This document shows, piece by piece, positions 1 to 8,113 of a DNA stretch of 35,970 nt (the stretch's first letter is position 1; the number at the start of each line of letters is the position of its first letter). The position numbers and the translations under genes were made by a program. The DNA comes from Elusimicrobiota bacterium (GTDB taxonomy: Bacteria; Elusimicrobiota; Elusimicrobia; FEN-1173). The stretch covers positions 1 through 35,970 of the forward strand of contig JAKLDV010000012.1 in NCBI GenBank assembly GCA_022703335.1, given 5' to 3'. The notes under the pieces were generated by a model. That model did no database searches. It was not told where the DNA came from and saw nothing but the letters and a program-made list of their open reading frames with translations.

Positions 1-292
1 CGGGCTGCTCTTGGGGGAAGTCCTGTTGCCCGCCGACGATCTCGATGCCCTCCATGAGGAAATGGCGCCGGTAGGGGTCTTCCAGGGGGGCGGGGCGGTC
101 CGCCGCGATGACGACGCGGAAATGTTCCCGGAGGAGCTTGATCAGGTTGTCCGCGGCGCGGTCTTCCGGGATGCGGTCCGGAACGGGGACATGGGGAACG
201 ATCACCAGCACCGGATCGGTCGGTTTCGCCGCGGGGCGGGGGCGCGCGCTCAGCGCCTGGGCCGCCAGAAGTTTTTTATCGAGTTTCGCCAT
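1..292 (-). CDS. Possible glycosyltransferase, N-terminal fragment (runs off the left edge)
   Basis: The reading frame starts at ATG 292 on the minus strand and stays open to base 1, giving about 97 residues of N-terminus. A good ribosome binding site (AAGGAG, seven bases upstream) supports this start. After a basic N-terminus comes a hydrophobic strand followed by a Pro-Asp pair (VLVIVPHVPVPDR), then a helix (NLIKLLREHFRV) and a PYRRHFLMEGIEIV segment. This order resembles the first Rossmann unit of GT4-like glycosyltransferases, which begin with a phrase like VxxVDHRVPxPDR and later have YxxxLxxxGVEV. That resemblance is by eye only, and the catalytic half lies outside the window. It follows the DUF3307 gene by 81 bp, which includes an AT-rich stretch with TATACT but no convincing -35 box. 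Confidence 0.4.
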   Translation of the reverse strand, partial: MAKLDKKLLAAQALSARPRPAAKPTDPVLVIVPHVPVPDRIPEDRAADNLIKLLREHFRVVIAADRPAPLEDPYRRHFLMEGIEIVGGQQDFPQEQP

Positions 293-373
293 GAGAGGGC
301 TCCTTTTTAGAATGCCGCGAAGCTGGGCATAAAGTATATAAAAATTTTTCCGCGACGCCCGGCGCGCGCGTCG

Positions 374-1072
374 TCACGCGAAGTAAAGCCGTCTCGCCAG
401 GAGACCCGCCAACAGGGCCAGGCCGTTGCCCAAGACCAATCCCGTCTTTGAAACCGCCTGCGACGGGATCTGCCGCCGAACGAGGACCTGCAGGCCGACG
501 GCGCCGAGCACCAGCCACGCCCAGGCGCTGGGAAGAAGAAGGCAGAGGAAAACGAGGAACCGCTGGGCCATGGCGCCGTATTTTTCCCGGGTCGGCGGGA
601 ACTTCATGTTGAAGAGGTCCTTTTCGATGAAGAAAACGGAGACCGTGGTGAAATGGGTCGCCGCCACCACCAGGCAGCCCATGACGGGCCACGTATTTTC
701 AATGATCCTGTCCGAGGTGACGGGGGCCAGGGCGAACAGGATCACGATGTGGATGACCTGATCCCAAATATAAAAAAGCAGGTTGTCCGGCGCCCGCTGG
801 GCCGTCACGGACCAGATGCGCCACTGGTCCTCGAAGACATGCGACACGAAGATGAGACCCAGGCCGGCCCAGCCGTTCAGCGCCCAGGGGCCGATGTGTA
901 TCCACGTCGTCCCCAGATACGGCCAAGCCAGGAAGACATAAAGGACGATGTGCGTGCCCACATGGAAAAGAAGCCCCGCCGGCCCGCGCCGTTTCCAGGC
1001 CGCCACGTAGTTGGTCTGGAGAGTGAAATCTCCGAGGAGATGTCCGAACAGCAATCGCCAGAAAACTTCCAT
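374..1072 (-). CDS. DUF3307 family membrane protein
   Basis: A 232-residue polytopic membrane protein. The N-terminus (FGHLLGDFTLQTNYVAAWKR) matches the hallmark of DUF3307 proteins, a family of unknown function with an LGDFxLQxxxxAxxKR opening. Conserved His residues follow in FHVGTHIVLYVF and in the HVFEDQWR and DQVIHIVILF segments, as usual for the family. I count about six hydrophobic segments. It lies 31 bp downstream of the adenylate cyclase gene, so it is probably co-transcribed with it, although no strong ribosome binding site precedes the ATG. The family sometimes occurs near signalling genes, but no biochemical role can be assigned here. Confidence 0.8.
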   Translation of the reverse strand: MEVFWRLLFGHLLGDFTLQTNYVAAWKRRGPAGLLFHVGTHIVLYVFLAWPYLGTTWIHIGPWALNGWAGLGLIFVSHVFEDQWRIWSVTAQRAPDNLLFYIWDQVIHIVILFALAPVTSDRIIENTWPVMGCLVVAATHFTTVSVFFIEKDLFNMKFPPTREKYGAMAQRFLVFLCLLLPSAWAWLVLGAVGLQVLVRRQIPSQAVSKTGLVLGNGLALLAGLLARRLYFA

Positions 1073-1103
1073 AGATCGGTGAGAAGAAAGCCCCGGGCCC
1101 GCC

Positions 1104-3095
1104 CTATTTCGTCGTCATCACGTACACGCCGTCCCAATCTTTCGGCGGCGGCGCGGCCAGGTAGCCGGCGCAGCGGTTCAGGTAGACGTCCGAGGGACCG
1201 TCGTGGGGAAGGAGGGCCTGTGTTTTTTTGAACAGCGCGGCCGCTTTCTCAAATTTCCGGTCCAGATAGAACGCCAGCCCTTCCTCATAGGAGGCGAAGG
1301 CCTTTTTCTGGTTGTCCGTCAGGCGGCCTTTGGCCGCGATCAGCTCATAGACCTTGATGGGAATGGCCTTGCCTTTCACGCGCAGGAGGTCCAGCTGGCG
1401 CACCTCGATGTCGTTCTTCGCTTTCTCGTAGGTGAACTCGGAGATCATGATGCGCGTGTGATAGGGCTTGTTGGCCCCCTCCAGGCGGGAGGCGAGGTTG
1501 ACGGAGTCCCCCATGACGGTGTAGTCGAAGCGGTTCTTCGAGCCCATGTTGCCGACGACCATGTTCCCCGTGTTGATGCCGATGCGGCAGTCGATGGCGG
1601 GCAATTTCCGTTCGGCGAACCCCCGCTGAAGGACGGCCAGCCGTTCCATCTGTTCGAGCGCCGTGAGGCAGGCCAGTACGGCGTGGCGCGGCTGGTCCAC
1701 CGGGGCGTTCCAGAACGCCATGATGGCGTCGCCGATATACTTGTCCACCACCCCGTCGTATTTCAGGATGATCTCGCTCATGGCCGTCAGGTATTCGTTC
1801 AGCACCGCCACGAGGTCGGGCGGCTTCATGGCTTCCGAGATGGAGGTGAACCCGGCCAAGTCCGAGAAGAAGACCGTCATCTCGCGCTCTTCACCGCCGA
1901 GCCGGAGCCGCCCGGGGTCGGAGGTGATGACCTCGATGACCTTGGGGGACAGGTATTGGGAGAACGTCCCCTTGATCCAGCGTTTTTCCCGCTGTTCCGT
2001 CAGGAAACGGTAGAAGAGGACCACCACGTAGGTGCCGAGGACCACGGTGGCCGGGGCCACGAAATCCAGGACGATGTGTTTTTTTGAGAAAAGCACCTGA
2101 CAAACCGAATAATAACCGAAGATCCAGGCGGCCGTGGAGAGAGCGCCCGCCCAGGCCGGCACGCGCGACAACAGAAGTCCGCATCCCAGGCCGAAGACGA
2201 GGATGAGCAGGATGGTCCAGAGCGGATTGATCGTGCGCAGGTGGTTGCCGTTCAGGTAGTTGTCCACCGCCACGGCGTGGATCTCCAGGCCGGGGAAGAG
2301 GGGCACGTTGGGAACGGCTTTGAAATCGAACAGGGCGGTGGCGGTCCCGCCGACGAAAACGATCTTGTCTTTGAAAACGGCGGGCGAGACACGGCCTTTC
2401 AGGACGTCCGCGTAGGAGAAATAGGGGAACATCTGGAAACCGCCGGCGAAGTTGAGGGAGAACTCGTTCCAGAGGTCTTCCGTGGGCAGGTTCAGCTCCT
2501 GGAAGAGGGTCTGCGGGTCTTTTTGTTCCGCCACGGCCAGCACCGACAGCGACAGGGACGGATAGAACTGCCCGTCGTATTCCATCCAGACCGGCAGTTT
2601 GCGCGTCACGCCGTCCACTTCGGGCCAGAAGTTCACCGAGCCCATGTGGATGCGGTCGTTCCGCAGCGGCGGGATGGGCAGGAGCGGCGCGGCGGGGAGG
2701 TTGTCCTCTCCTTTTTGGAAGAACATGCCGAAGACGACCCGCCCGCTTTTGGACGCCAGGCGGCCGAGGGCGACGTCGTCCTGGGGGTGTTCGTTGTCGG
2801 GTTCGGTGAAAAGGATATCGAAGGCGATGGCCTTGGCGCCGGCGTCGGTGAGCCACTTGATGAGGCGGCCGTGGGTGGCGCGCGACCAGGGCCATCGGCC
2901 CAGCTCGGCGATGGATTTCTCGTCGGCGGTGATGATCACCACGTTCTCGTTCGGGACGCGGTCGCCTCGGATCTTGAACCGGAAATCGATGGACTGGCTT
3001 TCCAGCCCTTGGAACAACCCGCGGACGAAGACGACCAGGACGGCGAAGGACACCGCCAGGGCCAGGGCCAGGGAGACGATTCGGATTTTTTTCAT
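1104..3095 (-). CDS. CHASE2-domain class III adenylate cyclase
   Basis: A 663-residue membrane-bound cyclase that should make cAMP from ATP. Order: one N-terminal membrane helix (about 5-27), an extracytoplasmic CHASE2 sensor domain (about 30-285), three more membrane helices (about 292-363) and a cytoplasmic class III cyclase domain (about 400-585). The metal-binding aspartates are D412 (FFSDLAGFT) and D456 (DKYIGDAIMAFW). The transition-state residues are N533 and R537 (MGDSVNLASRLEG). The purine-selecting pair is K452 and T526, the adenylate (class IIIb) pattern rather than the guanylate one. A short TPR-like tail follows (about 596-645). A GGAG ribosome binding site precedes the ATG. It lies 39 bp downstream of the UXS gene. 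What CHASE2 senses is unknown for the family. Confidence 0.9.
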   Translation of the reverse strand: MKKIRIVSLALALAVSFAVLVVFVRGLFQGLESQSIDFRFKIRGDRVPNENVVIITADEKSIAELGRWPWSRATHGRLIKWLTDAGAKAIAFDILFTEPDNEHPQDDVALGRLASKSGRVVFGMFFQKGEDNLPAAPLLPIPPLRNDRIHMGSVNFWPEVDGVTRKLPVWMEYDGQFYPSLSLSVLAVAEQKDPQTLFQELNLPTEDLWNEFSLNFAGGFQMFPYFSYADVLKGRVSPAVFKDKIVFVGGTATALFDFKAVPNVPLFPGLEIHAVAVDNYLNGNHLRTINPLWTILLILVFGLGCGLLLSRVPAWAGALSTAAWIFGYYSVCQVLFSKKHIVLDFVAPATVVLGTYVVVLFYRFLTEQREKRWIKGTFSQYLSPKVIEVITSDPGRLRLGGEEREMTVFFSDLAGFTSISEAMKPPDLVAVLNEYLTAMSEIILKYDGVVDKYIGDAIMAFWNAPVDQPRHAVLACLTALEQMERLAVLQRGFAERKLPAIDCRIGINTGNMVVGNMGSKNRFDYTVMGDSVNLASRLEGANKPYHTRIMISEFTYEKAKNDIEVRQLDLLRVKGKAIPIKVYELIAAKGRLTDNQKKAFASYEEGLAFYLDRKFEKAAALFKKTQALLPHDGPSDVYLNRCAGYLAAPPPKDWDGVYVMTTK

Positions 3096-3134
3096 GGGGC
3101 CGCTCCGTTCTTTAAGAGGTTTTCCCGCGTCGGT

Positions 3135-4100
3135 TCAACGCCGCGCGCCGCGCGGCAGATAATTTTTTTTGAACCAGGCGATGGTGTTCTTGAGGCCCGT
3201 TTCAAGAGGCACGCGCGGGGTCCAGCCCAGAACGCGTTTCGCCTGGCGGATGTCCGGTTGGCGGACCTTGGGGTCGTCCACCGGGAGCGGTTTGTGCACG
3301 ATGCGGCCGCGGTTTCCGGTGAGTTTGAGAATCATGCGGGCGATGTCCAGGATGGTGATCTCGGCGGGGTTGCCGATGTTGACCGGTCCGGGGCAGTCGG
3401 AATAAAGGAGGCGCAGGAGCCCTTCGGCCTCGTCGTCGATGTAGCAGAAGGAGCGCGTTTGGAGGCCCTCGCCGAACACCGGCAGGGATTTGCCCCGCAG
3501 GGCCGCCATGACGAATTCGGGGATGGCGCGGCCGTCGTGTTTCTGCATGCGGGGGCCGTAGGTATTGAAGATGCGCGCGATGCGCACGCGCACGCCGTGC
3601 ACGCGGTGGTAAGCCATGCAGAGGGCTTCGGCATACCGCTTGGCTTCGTCGTACACCCCGCGCGGGCCGACCGGATTGACGTTGCCCCAATAGCTTTCCT
3701 GTTGCGGATGGACAAGCGGGTCGCCGTAGACCTCGGAGGTGGAGGCGAGCAGGAATCGGGATTTCTTCGTCTTGGCCAACCCCAGCATTTTGTGCGTGCC
3801 GAGCGCGCCGACCTTGAGGGTTTTGATGGGATGTTCCAGGTAGTCGCGCGGGGAGGCCGGGCTGGCGAAATGCAACACCGCGTCGATGGGTTCGTGGAGA
3901 TAGAGGTCCTGGGTGACGTCGTGGCGGATGAAACGGAAGCGGGGGTGTCCGGTGAGGTGGGCGATGTTGTCGGGGTTGCCCGTCAGGAAATTGTCGACGC
4001 AGATGACGGAGACGCCCCGCCGGAGGAGGTGGTCGCAGAGGTGCGACCCCAGAAAACCCGCGCCGCCGGTGACGAGGGCGCGCTGGATAAGACGGCTCAT
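3135..4100 (-). CDS. UDP-glucuronate decarboxylase (UDP-xylose synthase), extended SDR
   Basis: A 321-residue extended short-chain dehydrogenase that should convert UDP-glucuronate to UDP-xylose with bound NAD+, for cell-surface polysaccharide. The N-terminus carries the dinucleotide fold ([15 protein letters not shown]) and the acidic VDNFLTG that binds the adenosine ribose. The stretch [20 protein letters not shown] is diagnostic of the UXS branch. The catalytic triad is in STSEVYGDP and YDEAKRYAE (Tyr-x3-Lys). [10 protein letters not shown] and RSFCYIDD are also typical. The start is fixed at 4100 by an ATGA overlap with the upstream membrane-protein gene, although the same frame continues open far upstream. 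Length is normal for bacterial enzymes. Confidence 0.92.
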   Translation of the reverse strand: MSRLIQRALVTGGAGFLGSHLCDHLLRRGVSVICVDNFLTGNPDNIAHLTGHPRFRFIRHDVTQDLYLHEPIDAVLHFASPASPRDYLEHPIKTLKVGALGTHKMLGLAKTKKSRFLLASTSEVYGDPLVHPQQESYWGNVNPVGPRGVYDEAKRYAEALCMAYHRVHGVRVRIARIFNTYGPRMQKHDGRAIPEFVMAALRGKSLPVFGEGLQTRSFCYIDDEAEGLLRLLYSDCPGPVNIGNPAEITILDIARMILKLTGNRGRIVHKPLPVDDPKVRQPDIRQAKRVLGWTPRVPLETGLKNTIAWFKKNYLPRGARR

Positions 4101-5047
4101 GGTTGGAATCCTTTCACGGTGAATTGGTCCACCGCGGCGCACATCAGGAGGACGGCCGCGGCCGCGGCGAGGACGAGGAGGGCCCGGACCGGGCGCGGCG
4201 ATTTTTCCCACAACGTCACGGCGAAGACGGTCATGACAAAGACCGAAACGGCGAACGGCGGGAAGCCCAGGTAACCCAGAAGAGGCATCTCGAAAATCTT
4301 GCACCCGGAGACCCACGGGACGGAATAGACCCAGCGGGCGCCGGACCAGGAGTTCCACCACTCCCAGAGGACCCCGCAGAAGAATCCGCTGATGAGAAGG
4401 ATCCAGAACCGGTGGAGGCGCCCCTCGCGCCAGTCCGTGATGAGGGACGGCACGCCCCAGCGGGCGTTGAGGGGTTCCAGCAGGAACAGGAACCCGCCCC
4501 AAACCAGGGGGAAGAAGAACCGGGGCCAGAGGAGCGGCAACAGCAACATGAGCGCGCCGAGGGCCATGAAATAGGGGCCCACGCTGCGTCGCCAGCCCAG
4601 CGGCCGCACGCGCCCTTCTTTGATGAATTGCGCGGTTTCCACCAGGTCGGCGGTCTCGAGGATGGCCGGCGCCACGGTGGCGAAGGCGATCGCATACCCG
4701 AACCACCGGAGAGGAAGCGCTGCCGGGAGGCCCACATAGGCCCAGTTCTGGAGCCGGAGGTTGAACGCTTCAAAGAGGAACCACAGGAGGACGGACCAGC
4801 ACGCCAGGAACAAGAACCGGCCCGGATGGTTCAACAGGAGGGACTCCCCGCGATGCCGGTAGACCCAGCCGTCGATGAAAAGAAGATAGCTCCACCAGGC
4901 AAAATCGAAGAACCAGGTGGCGAACGGTTCCCGTCCCCGGGTGGCGAAGCCGGCGGAGACGACGAATATCCCCAGCCCGAGCAGCATGAAGATCTGGCTT
5001 AGTTTGTAACGAACGGTGGAAACGTCGATTGTTTGGTCGGGGCCCAT
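4097..5047 (-). CDS. Polytopic membrane protein, function unknown
   Basis: About 316 residues with roughly nine hydrophobic segments and few soluble stretches. I do not recognise a named family. The most striking part is near the C-terminus: [13 protein letters not shown], followed by [17 protein letters not shown], an aromatic- and Pro-rich block that looks conserved. The frame is open upstream to 5170, but that extension would run through an intrinsic terminator at 5133-5153, so I start at ATG 5047. No clear ribosome binding site is visible. A 14-bp inverted repeat (ACCGG-AATC-CCGGT, 5107-5120) sits between the terminator and this start and could be an operator. The stop overlaps the UXS start (ATGA), so the two are translationally coupled, which hints at a cell-envelope role. 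Confidence 0.7.
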   Translation of the reverse strand: MGPDQTIDVSTVRYKLSQIFMLLGLGIFVVSAGFATRGREPFATWFFDFAWWSYLLFIDGWVYRHRGESLLLNHPGRFLFLACWSVLLWFLFEAFNLRLQNWAYVGLPAALPLRWFGYAIAFATVAPAILETADLVETAQFIKEGRVRPLGWRRSVGPYFMALGALMLLLPLLWPRFFFPLVWGGFLFLLEPLNARWGVPSLITDWREGRLHRFWILLISGFFCGVLWEWWNSWSGARWVYSVPWVSGCKIFEMPLLGYLGFPPFAVSVFVMTVFAVTLWEKSPRPVRALLVLAAAAAVLLMCAAVDQFTVKGFQP

Positions 5048-5132
5048 GATGACGTGTTTGCGCAACGAATCCTGACATGTGAACGGGATGCATTCACGAA
5101 ATTTTGACCGGAATCCCGGTTTTTCACTGACG

Positions 5133-5153
5133 AAAAACCCCTCGCGAGAGGGG
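5133..5153 (-). terminator. Intrinsic terminator after the radical SAM gene
   Basis: Read on the minus strand, a perfect 6-bp GC stem (CCCCTC-TCGC-GAGGGG) is followed directly by TTTTT. It lies about 85 bp downstream of the radical SAM stop at 5238 and upstream of the 5047 start, so it separates the two transcription units. Confidence 0.8.
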
Positions 5154-5237
5154 CAGGTCATTCTACCCAATATCCGTCAAAAAAGCTATAGGACGGAGCC
5201 CGCCGCGGGGCCCGGGGGAGCGTAAGGCGTTAGGCGG

Positions 5238-6665
5238 TTATTTCGGGGTTTTTGAATGGGACGTTTCGGACGTTTGGAGCACATGAAGATGGGCCGGAGA
5301 TACCAGATTCAAAGACCCCGCTCGTTGGAGCAGCCGGTTCCGCCGATCCTCGCGGATTTCGGGGGTATTCGAGTCGTCTTTTGTCCGCCAGGAGCGCCCG
5401 TAGATATTTCCCTGGGGCGCGATGATGTTCAGTCTCTCCGTCTGATTCGCCACGAGGGCGTAGGGGCTTATCCAGAGGGTGCTGACGGCCCCGAGAGAGT
5501 CAATGTGGTCCCTGTTTTTTTCGAGGAACCGCAACGTCTCGCGAAAATCTTCTTCAGTTTCTCCCGGATAGCCGACGAGCACGTTCAGGGTCACGTGGAT
5601 CCCTGCTTTCTTCAGGTCGCGCAGATTATTCTCCGCGTCGGTCAGGCGATAGCCGCGGCCCATCAGGTCCGTCACCTTTTGGGAGCCGCTTTCCAGACCA
5701 AAGACCAGGTGATGACAGCCCGCCCGGTGCATCAGCCCCAACAAGTCGTAGGACAGGTTCGGATGAAAAACACATTGTCCGGTCCAGGTGAATTTCAACC
5801 GGTGAGAGACGATCATTTCGCAGACTTTTTTCAATTCCGGCAGGTTGGAGCTGACCGAAGGGCTCCGTTCCTCAAAACACCGAACGCGGTGCCGTTCCAG
5901 GCGTTGTTTTATCTCAAAAAAGATGTGTTCGGCCGGCCGGGTTTTTAAGTGCGCGATGTAGCCCGTCAGGGAACAGAAACGACATCGGTGCGCGCATCCG
6001 CGGGTGAACGTGATCCCCAGCCGGCCGTTGTTGAGCGAAAGATCGTAATCGTTGAAATCGGGGATCGGCAGCGCCGAGAACACGGGAGACGGCCGTGGGC
6101 CGCCGTTCCGCATCTTTCCGGATTCCCGCGCATAACAGCCGGGCGCCGGCCGAACCGCCCCGCTTTCTTCGATGGAGCGCAATATCTCAAGGACCGTTTC
6201 CTCCCCCTCGCCGTAGACCACCGCATCGAGGGCCGGCTCGGCGGCGAACGCCTCTCCGGACCAGCGGGGCATGCATTCCGGCCCGCCGAAAATGACGACG
6301 CTGGCGGGATGCCGGGCCTTGATGGTCCGCGCCAGGGCCAGGCTGCTTGTTTTGTTGGAGGCCCACACGGAAAGGCCGAAGACGTTGAAGCCGTCGCGGG
6401 CGAGTTCATCGATGCGGGCGGCGATTTGTGGCAGGTGGTTCCGAAAGAGGTCCGCCCCGAATTTCTCCAGGGCGTCGTCGTCGTAGCCGTCCCAGGGGGA
6501 TGGGGTTTCCGGGGGCCGGGCGTAATACAATTCCCAGTTCAGGTCCAGGACCTTGACCGGATAGGCGGCGTTCTTCAGCACGGCGCCGATGTAGGCCAGG
6601 CCGAGGTCGGGGGGTTGCGGCATGGTGATCGCCGGACAACGGATCAGGCAAACCTTCGGTTTCAT
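5238..6665 (-). CDS. B12-binding-domain radical SAM protein
   Basis: A 475-residue protein with an N-terminal cobalamin-binding-like region (CLIRCPAITMPQPPDLGLAY, later VFGLSVWASNK, VIFGGPECMP and VVYGEGEETVLEIL) followed by a radical SAM core. The 4Fe-4S cluster motif is TRGCAHRCRFCS (CxxxCxxC). Further core motifs are FGLESGSQKV and LVGYPGETEEDF. This architecture is shared by enzymes doing methylations, cyclisations or thiolations, so the substrate cannot be predicted. The first ATG is at 6665. An in-frame TTG at 6686 is possible but has no better signal. It is divergent from the Arg-rich gene at 6729 and ends before a terminator at 5133. It closely resembles the protein at 22153-23667, including a shared WRTKD-x-SN phrase near the C-terminus. 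Confidence 0.88.
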   Translation of the reverse strand: MKPKVCLIRCPAITMPQPPDLGLAYIGAVLKNAAYPVKVLDLNWELYYARPPETPSPWDGYDDDALEKFGADLFRNHLPQIAARIDELARDGFNVFGLSVWASNKTSSLALARTIKARHPASVVIFGGPECMPRWSGEAFAAEPALDAVVYGEGEETVLEILRSIEESGAVRPAPGCYARESGKMRNGGPRPSPVFSALPIPDFNDYDLSLNNGRLGITFTRGCAHRCRFCSLTGYIAHLKTRPAEHIFFEIKQRLERHRVRCFEERSPSVSSNLPELKKVCEMIVSHRLKFTWTGQCVFHPNLSYDLLGLMHRAGCHHLVFGLESGSQKVTDLMGRGYRLTDAENNLRDLKKAGIHVTLNVLVGYPGETEEDFRETLRFLEKNRDHIDSLGAVSTLWISPYALVANQTERLNIIAPQGNIYGRSWRTKDDSNTPEIREDRRNRLLQRAGSLNLVSPAHLHVLQTSETSHSKTPK

Positions 6666-6728
6666 GGGAGAGCTAGAAAATAGCAAATCTAATGTGCTAA
6701 GATGGGACAGAATTTTCGGAGGTTCGAG

Positions 6729-6920
6729 ATGTCAGCGGAAAAAAGGATCCCCAAAGAACGACGACTGGTGGAGCGCCGGCGGCAACGCCGCCGGCAGATG
6801 AATCTTCCGGTCTCGGTCGAACGGCGGAGCGGTTCGGACCGCCGCGGCCCGCCGCGCCGTCGCGGCATCCGTCGCACCGGCGATACCTACCTCGGCAAAA
6901 GAAAAAAACATTCCCGCTAG
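6729..6920 (+). CDS. Small Arg-rich protein, function unknown
   Basis: A 63-residue, extremely basic protein with 20 arginines. The ATG at 6729 has a strong ribosome binding site (CGGAGG, about seven bases upstream), the main reason to accept it as real. It contains ERRLVERRRQRRRQ and then ERRSGSDRRGPPRRRG. The ERR-x-G-x-DRR phrase is a recurrent basic motif in small bacterial proteins and in linkers ahead of PilZ-like domains. No globular fold is evident, and nucleic-acid binding is only an inference. The gene stands alone on the plus strand, divergent from the radical SAM gene and convergent with the rhomboid-like gene, whose stop is 8 bp away. Confidence 0.6.
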   Translation: MSAEKRIPKERRLVERRRQRRRQMNLPVSVERRSGSDRRGPPRRRGIRRTGDTYLGKRKKHSR

Positions 6921-6928
6921 GACGGGCG

Positions 6929-7561
6929 TTACCGGGTTTTCCAGCGTCGCCGGTTCCGGTAGGTCTGCCAACGCAACATCAGCCGTTCCCGGAGGTCCGG
7001 GCCGAGAAGCAGGATGTAGTTGATGAGTCCCGCCAGGATCGCCAGGCGGGTCAACAAGCCCCCCGTAAGAAAACTCCAGCCCAGCCACGCCCACGTGAGA
7101 TATCCCAGATAGCGCACCTGCACGGGCAGAACAAAAAACAACAGCAGTTCGAACGTCGGGAAAAGGGTCGCAAAGGCCAGGAAGAGGCTGGCGTTGAGAT
7201 AGACATTGGGGATCGTCCCGTGGGCCGGGAAAAACCCCACCGCCGCCGTGGCCAGGGCGCCGAGCAGGTAGTAGACGGTGAATCGGAACGACCCCCACTC
7301 CGTTTCCAGGGCGTCGGCGTAAATGTAGAGGATGTAGAGCCAGAACAGGAGAAAGAGGGGCGACAGGGGCGGCGGTACGAAGAGGAACGTCAGGAGCCGC
7401 CAGAATTCTCCGGCCCAGACGGCGGCCGGGGAGAGGGTCAGCATCGGCGTCAAGCCGGGCCGGACCCATTCGAACAGGGAGACGACGGCGTTCGACGCGA
7501 CGATGATGAGGGGAAGGTCGGTGACGCCTTCGAACCTTCCCAGCCGGTCAGGAAGGCGCAT
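6929..7561 (-). CDS. Rhomboid-like membrane protein, probably without protease activity
   Basis: A 210-residue protein with about six membrane helices. The segment GEFWRLLTFLFVPPPLSP, followed by ALETEWGSFRFTVYYLLG, matches the fold and loop-1 pattern of rhomboid-like proteins (WRxxTxxF, then LExxWGxxRF). A rhomboid protease should then show GxSG and a downstream catalytic His. Here the equivalent region reads LNASLFLAFATLFP with no second glycine, and no His follows in a membrane helix. It is therefore more likely a pseudo-rhomboid. No ribosome binding site is obvious before ATG 7561. It is transcribed away from cspA after a two-way terminator. Confidence 0.65.
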   Translation of the reverse strand: MRLPDRLGRFEGVTDLPLIIVASNAVVSLFEWVRPGLTPMLTLSPAAVWAGEFWRLLTFLFVPPPLSPLFLLFWLYILYIYADALETEWGSFRFTVYYLLGALATAAVGFFPAHGTIPNVYLNASLFLAFATLFPTFELLLFFVLPVQVRYLGYLTWAWLGWSFLTGGLLTRLAILAGLINYILLLGPDLRERLMLRWQTYRNRRRWKTR

Positions 7562-7651
7562 GGCGCTTGCGTCCGGCGGATTTTTTTCGATGTGTTTTTG
7601 AGTTGCGTGTGCGCATGGCGGCGTCCGAGATCGAACTGCGTACGGAAATAG

Positions 7652-7696
7652 AAAAACCCCCCGCCGGAGAACGAACGTCCGCCGACGGGGGGTTTT
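7652..7696 (-). terminator. Bidirectional intrinsic terminator downstream of cspA
   Basis: A long GC-rich inverted repeat (CCCCCCGCCGGA at 7657-7668, TCCGCCGACGGGGGG at 7678-7692) is flanked by AAAAA on the left and TTTT on the right. On the minus strand it lies directly after the cspA stop and ends in TTTTT, so it should terminate cspA transcription. Confidence 0.85.
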
Positions 7697-7701
7697 GAAG
7701 A

Positions 7702-7899
7702 TTAGGCTTTCTTGACGTTTGCGGCGGCCGGTCCCTTGGGGCCCGAGGTCACCTCAAACTCCACCGCCTGTCCTTCGTCGAGGGATTTGTATCCATCTCC
7801 CGTGATCGCCGAATAGTGAACGAACACGTCGTTCCCCTCTTCGGTGGTGATGAATCCATACCCCTTCGCGGCGTTGAACCACTTGACTTTTCCCTTCAT
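7702..7899 (-). CDS. cspA: Cold-shock protein (CspA family)
   Basis: A 65-residue single cold-shock domain, the usual length. It contains both RNA-binding motifs, RNP1 (KGYGFIT) and RNP2 (DVFVHYSAI), plus the MKGKVKWFN start and the C-terminal [10 protein letters not shown]. Family members bind single-stranded RNA or DNA, melt secondary structure and can act as antiterminators. A ribosome binding site AGGTGATT lies upstream of the ATG. The gene has a promoter at 8048-8076, giving a leader of about 140 nt that contains a terminator-like hairpin at 7950-7988. A second terminator follows the gene. Which paralogue this is cannot be told, and the symbol is a family label. Confidence 0.95.
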   Translation of the reverse strand: MKGKVKWFNAAKGYGFITTEEGNDVFVHYSAITGDGYKSLDEGQAVEFEVTSGPKGPAAANVKKA

Positions 7900-7949
7900 G
7901 GCTGTTAATCACCTACCCCTGTAAGAAAAAATATGAAGTCCGCAACCTT

Positions 7950-7988
7950 AAAAAAAATCCGCGACGGCCACTGAGGAGGCCTCCGCGG
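7950..7988 (-). terminator. Terminator or attenuator inside the cspA leader
   Basis: On the minus strand, CCGCGGAGGCC (7988-7978), an 8-nt loop and GGCCGTCGCGG (7969-7959) pair at 10 of 11 positions. One A and then eight T residues (7957-7950) follow. This is a textbook intrinsic terminator. It lies about 50 nt after the predicted start of the cspA transcript and about 50 nt before the cspA ATG. It could end the upstream folD operon, attenuate cspA, or be the end of a separate small RNA of about 90 nt. Confidence 0.75.
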
Positions 7989-8047
7989 TTCAACGTCTAC
8001 GTTTGACTGTGATAAAGTTGGAACGGTACATTCACGCTTACAAAAGA

Positions 8048-8076
8048 ATTATAGCACGCCGGGCAAAATTAATCAA
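8048..8076 (-). promoter_or_regulatory. Sigma-70-type promoter for cspA (or a small RNA)
   Basis: On the minus strand, TTGATT (8076-8071), a 17-bp spacer and a perfect TATAAT (8053-8048). It sits between the folD stop (8114) and the leader terminator. The predicted transcript start is near 8041, giving cspA a long leader typical of cold-shock genes. Confidence 0.8.
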
Positions 8077-8113
8077 GGGGGGGGCGTGGAATTAATTGCC
8101 GCCGCCGGGGGCC

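Noticed and set aside
2241-4274. Plus-strand open frame of 677 codons across the cyclase and UXS genes
   Set aside because: It is antisense to two clearly recognisable genes, has no protein-family motif and is a by-product of GC-rich codon usage. The same applies to other long antisense frames, for example 28773-30554 opposite dnaE.
5048-5170. N-terminal extension of the membrane protein to 5170
   Set aside because: It would run through the terminator at 5133-5153, and the added residues have no membrane or family character. Start placed at 5047.
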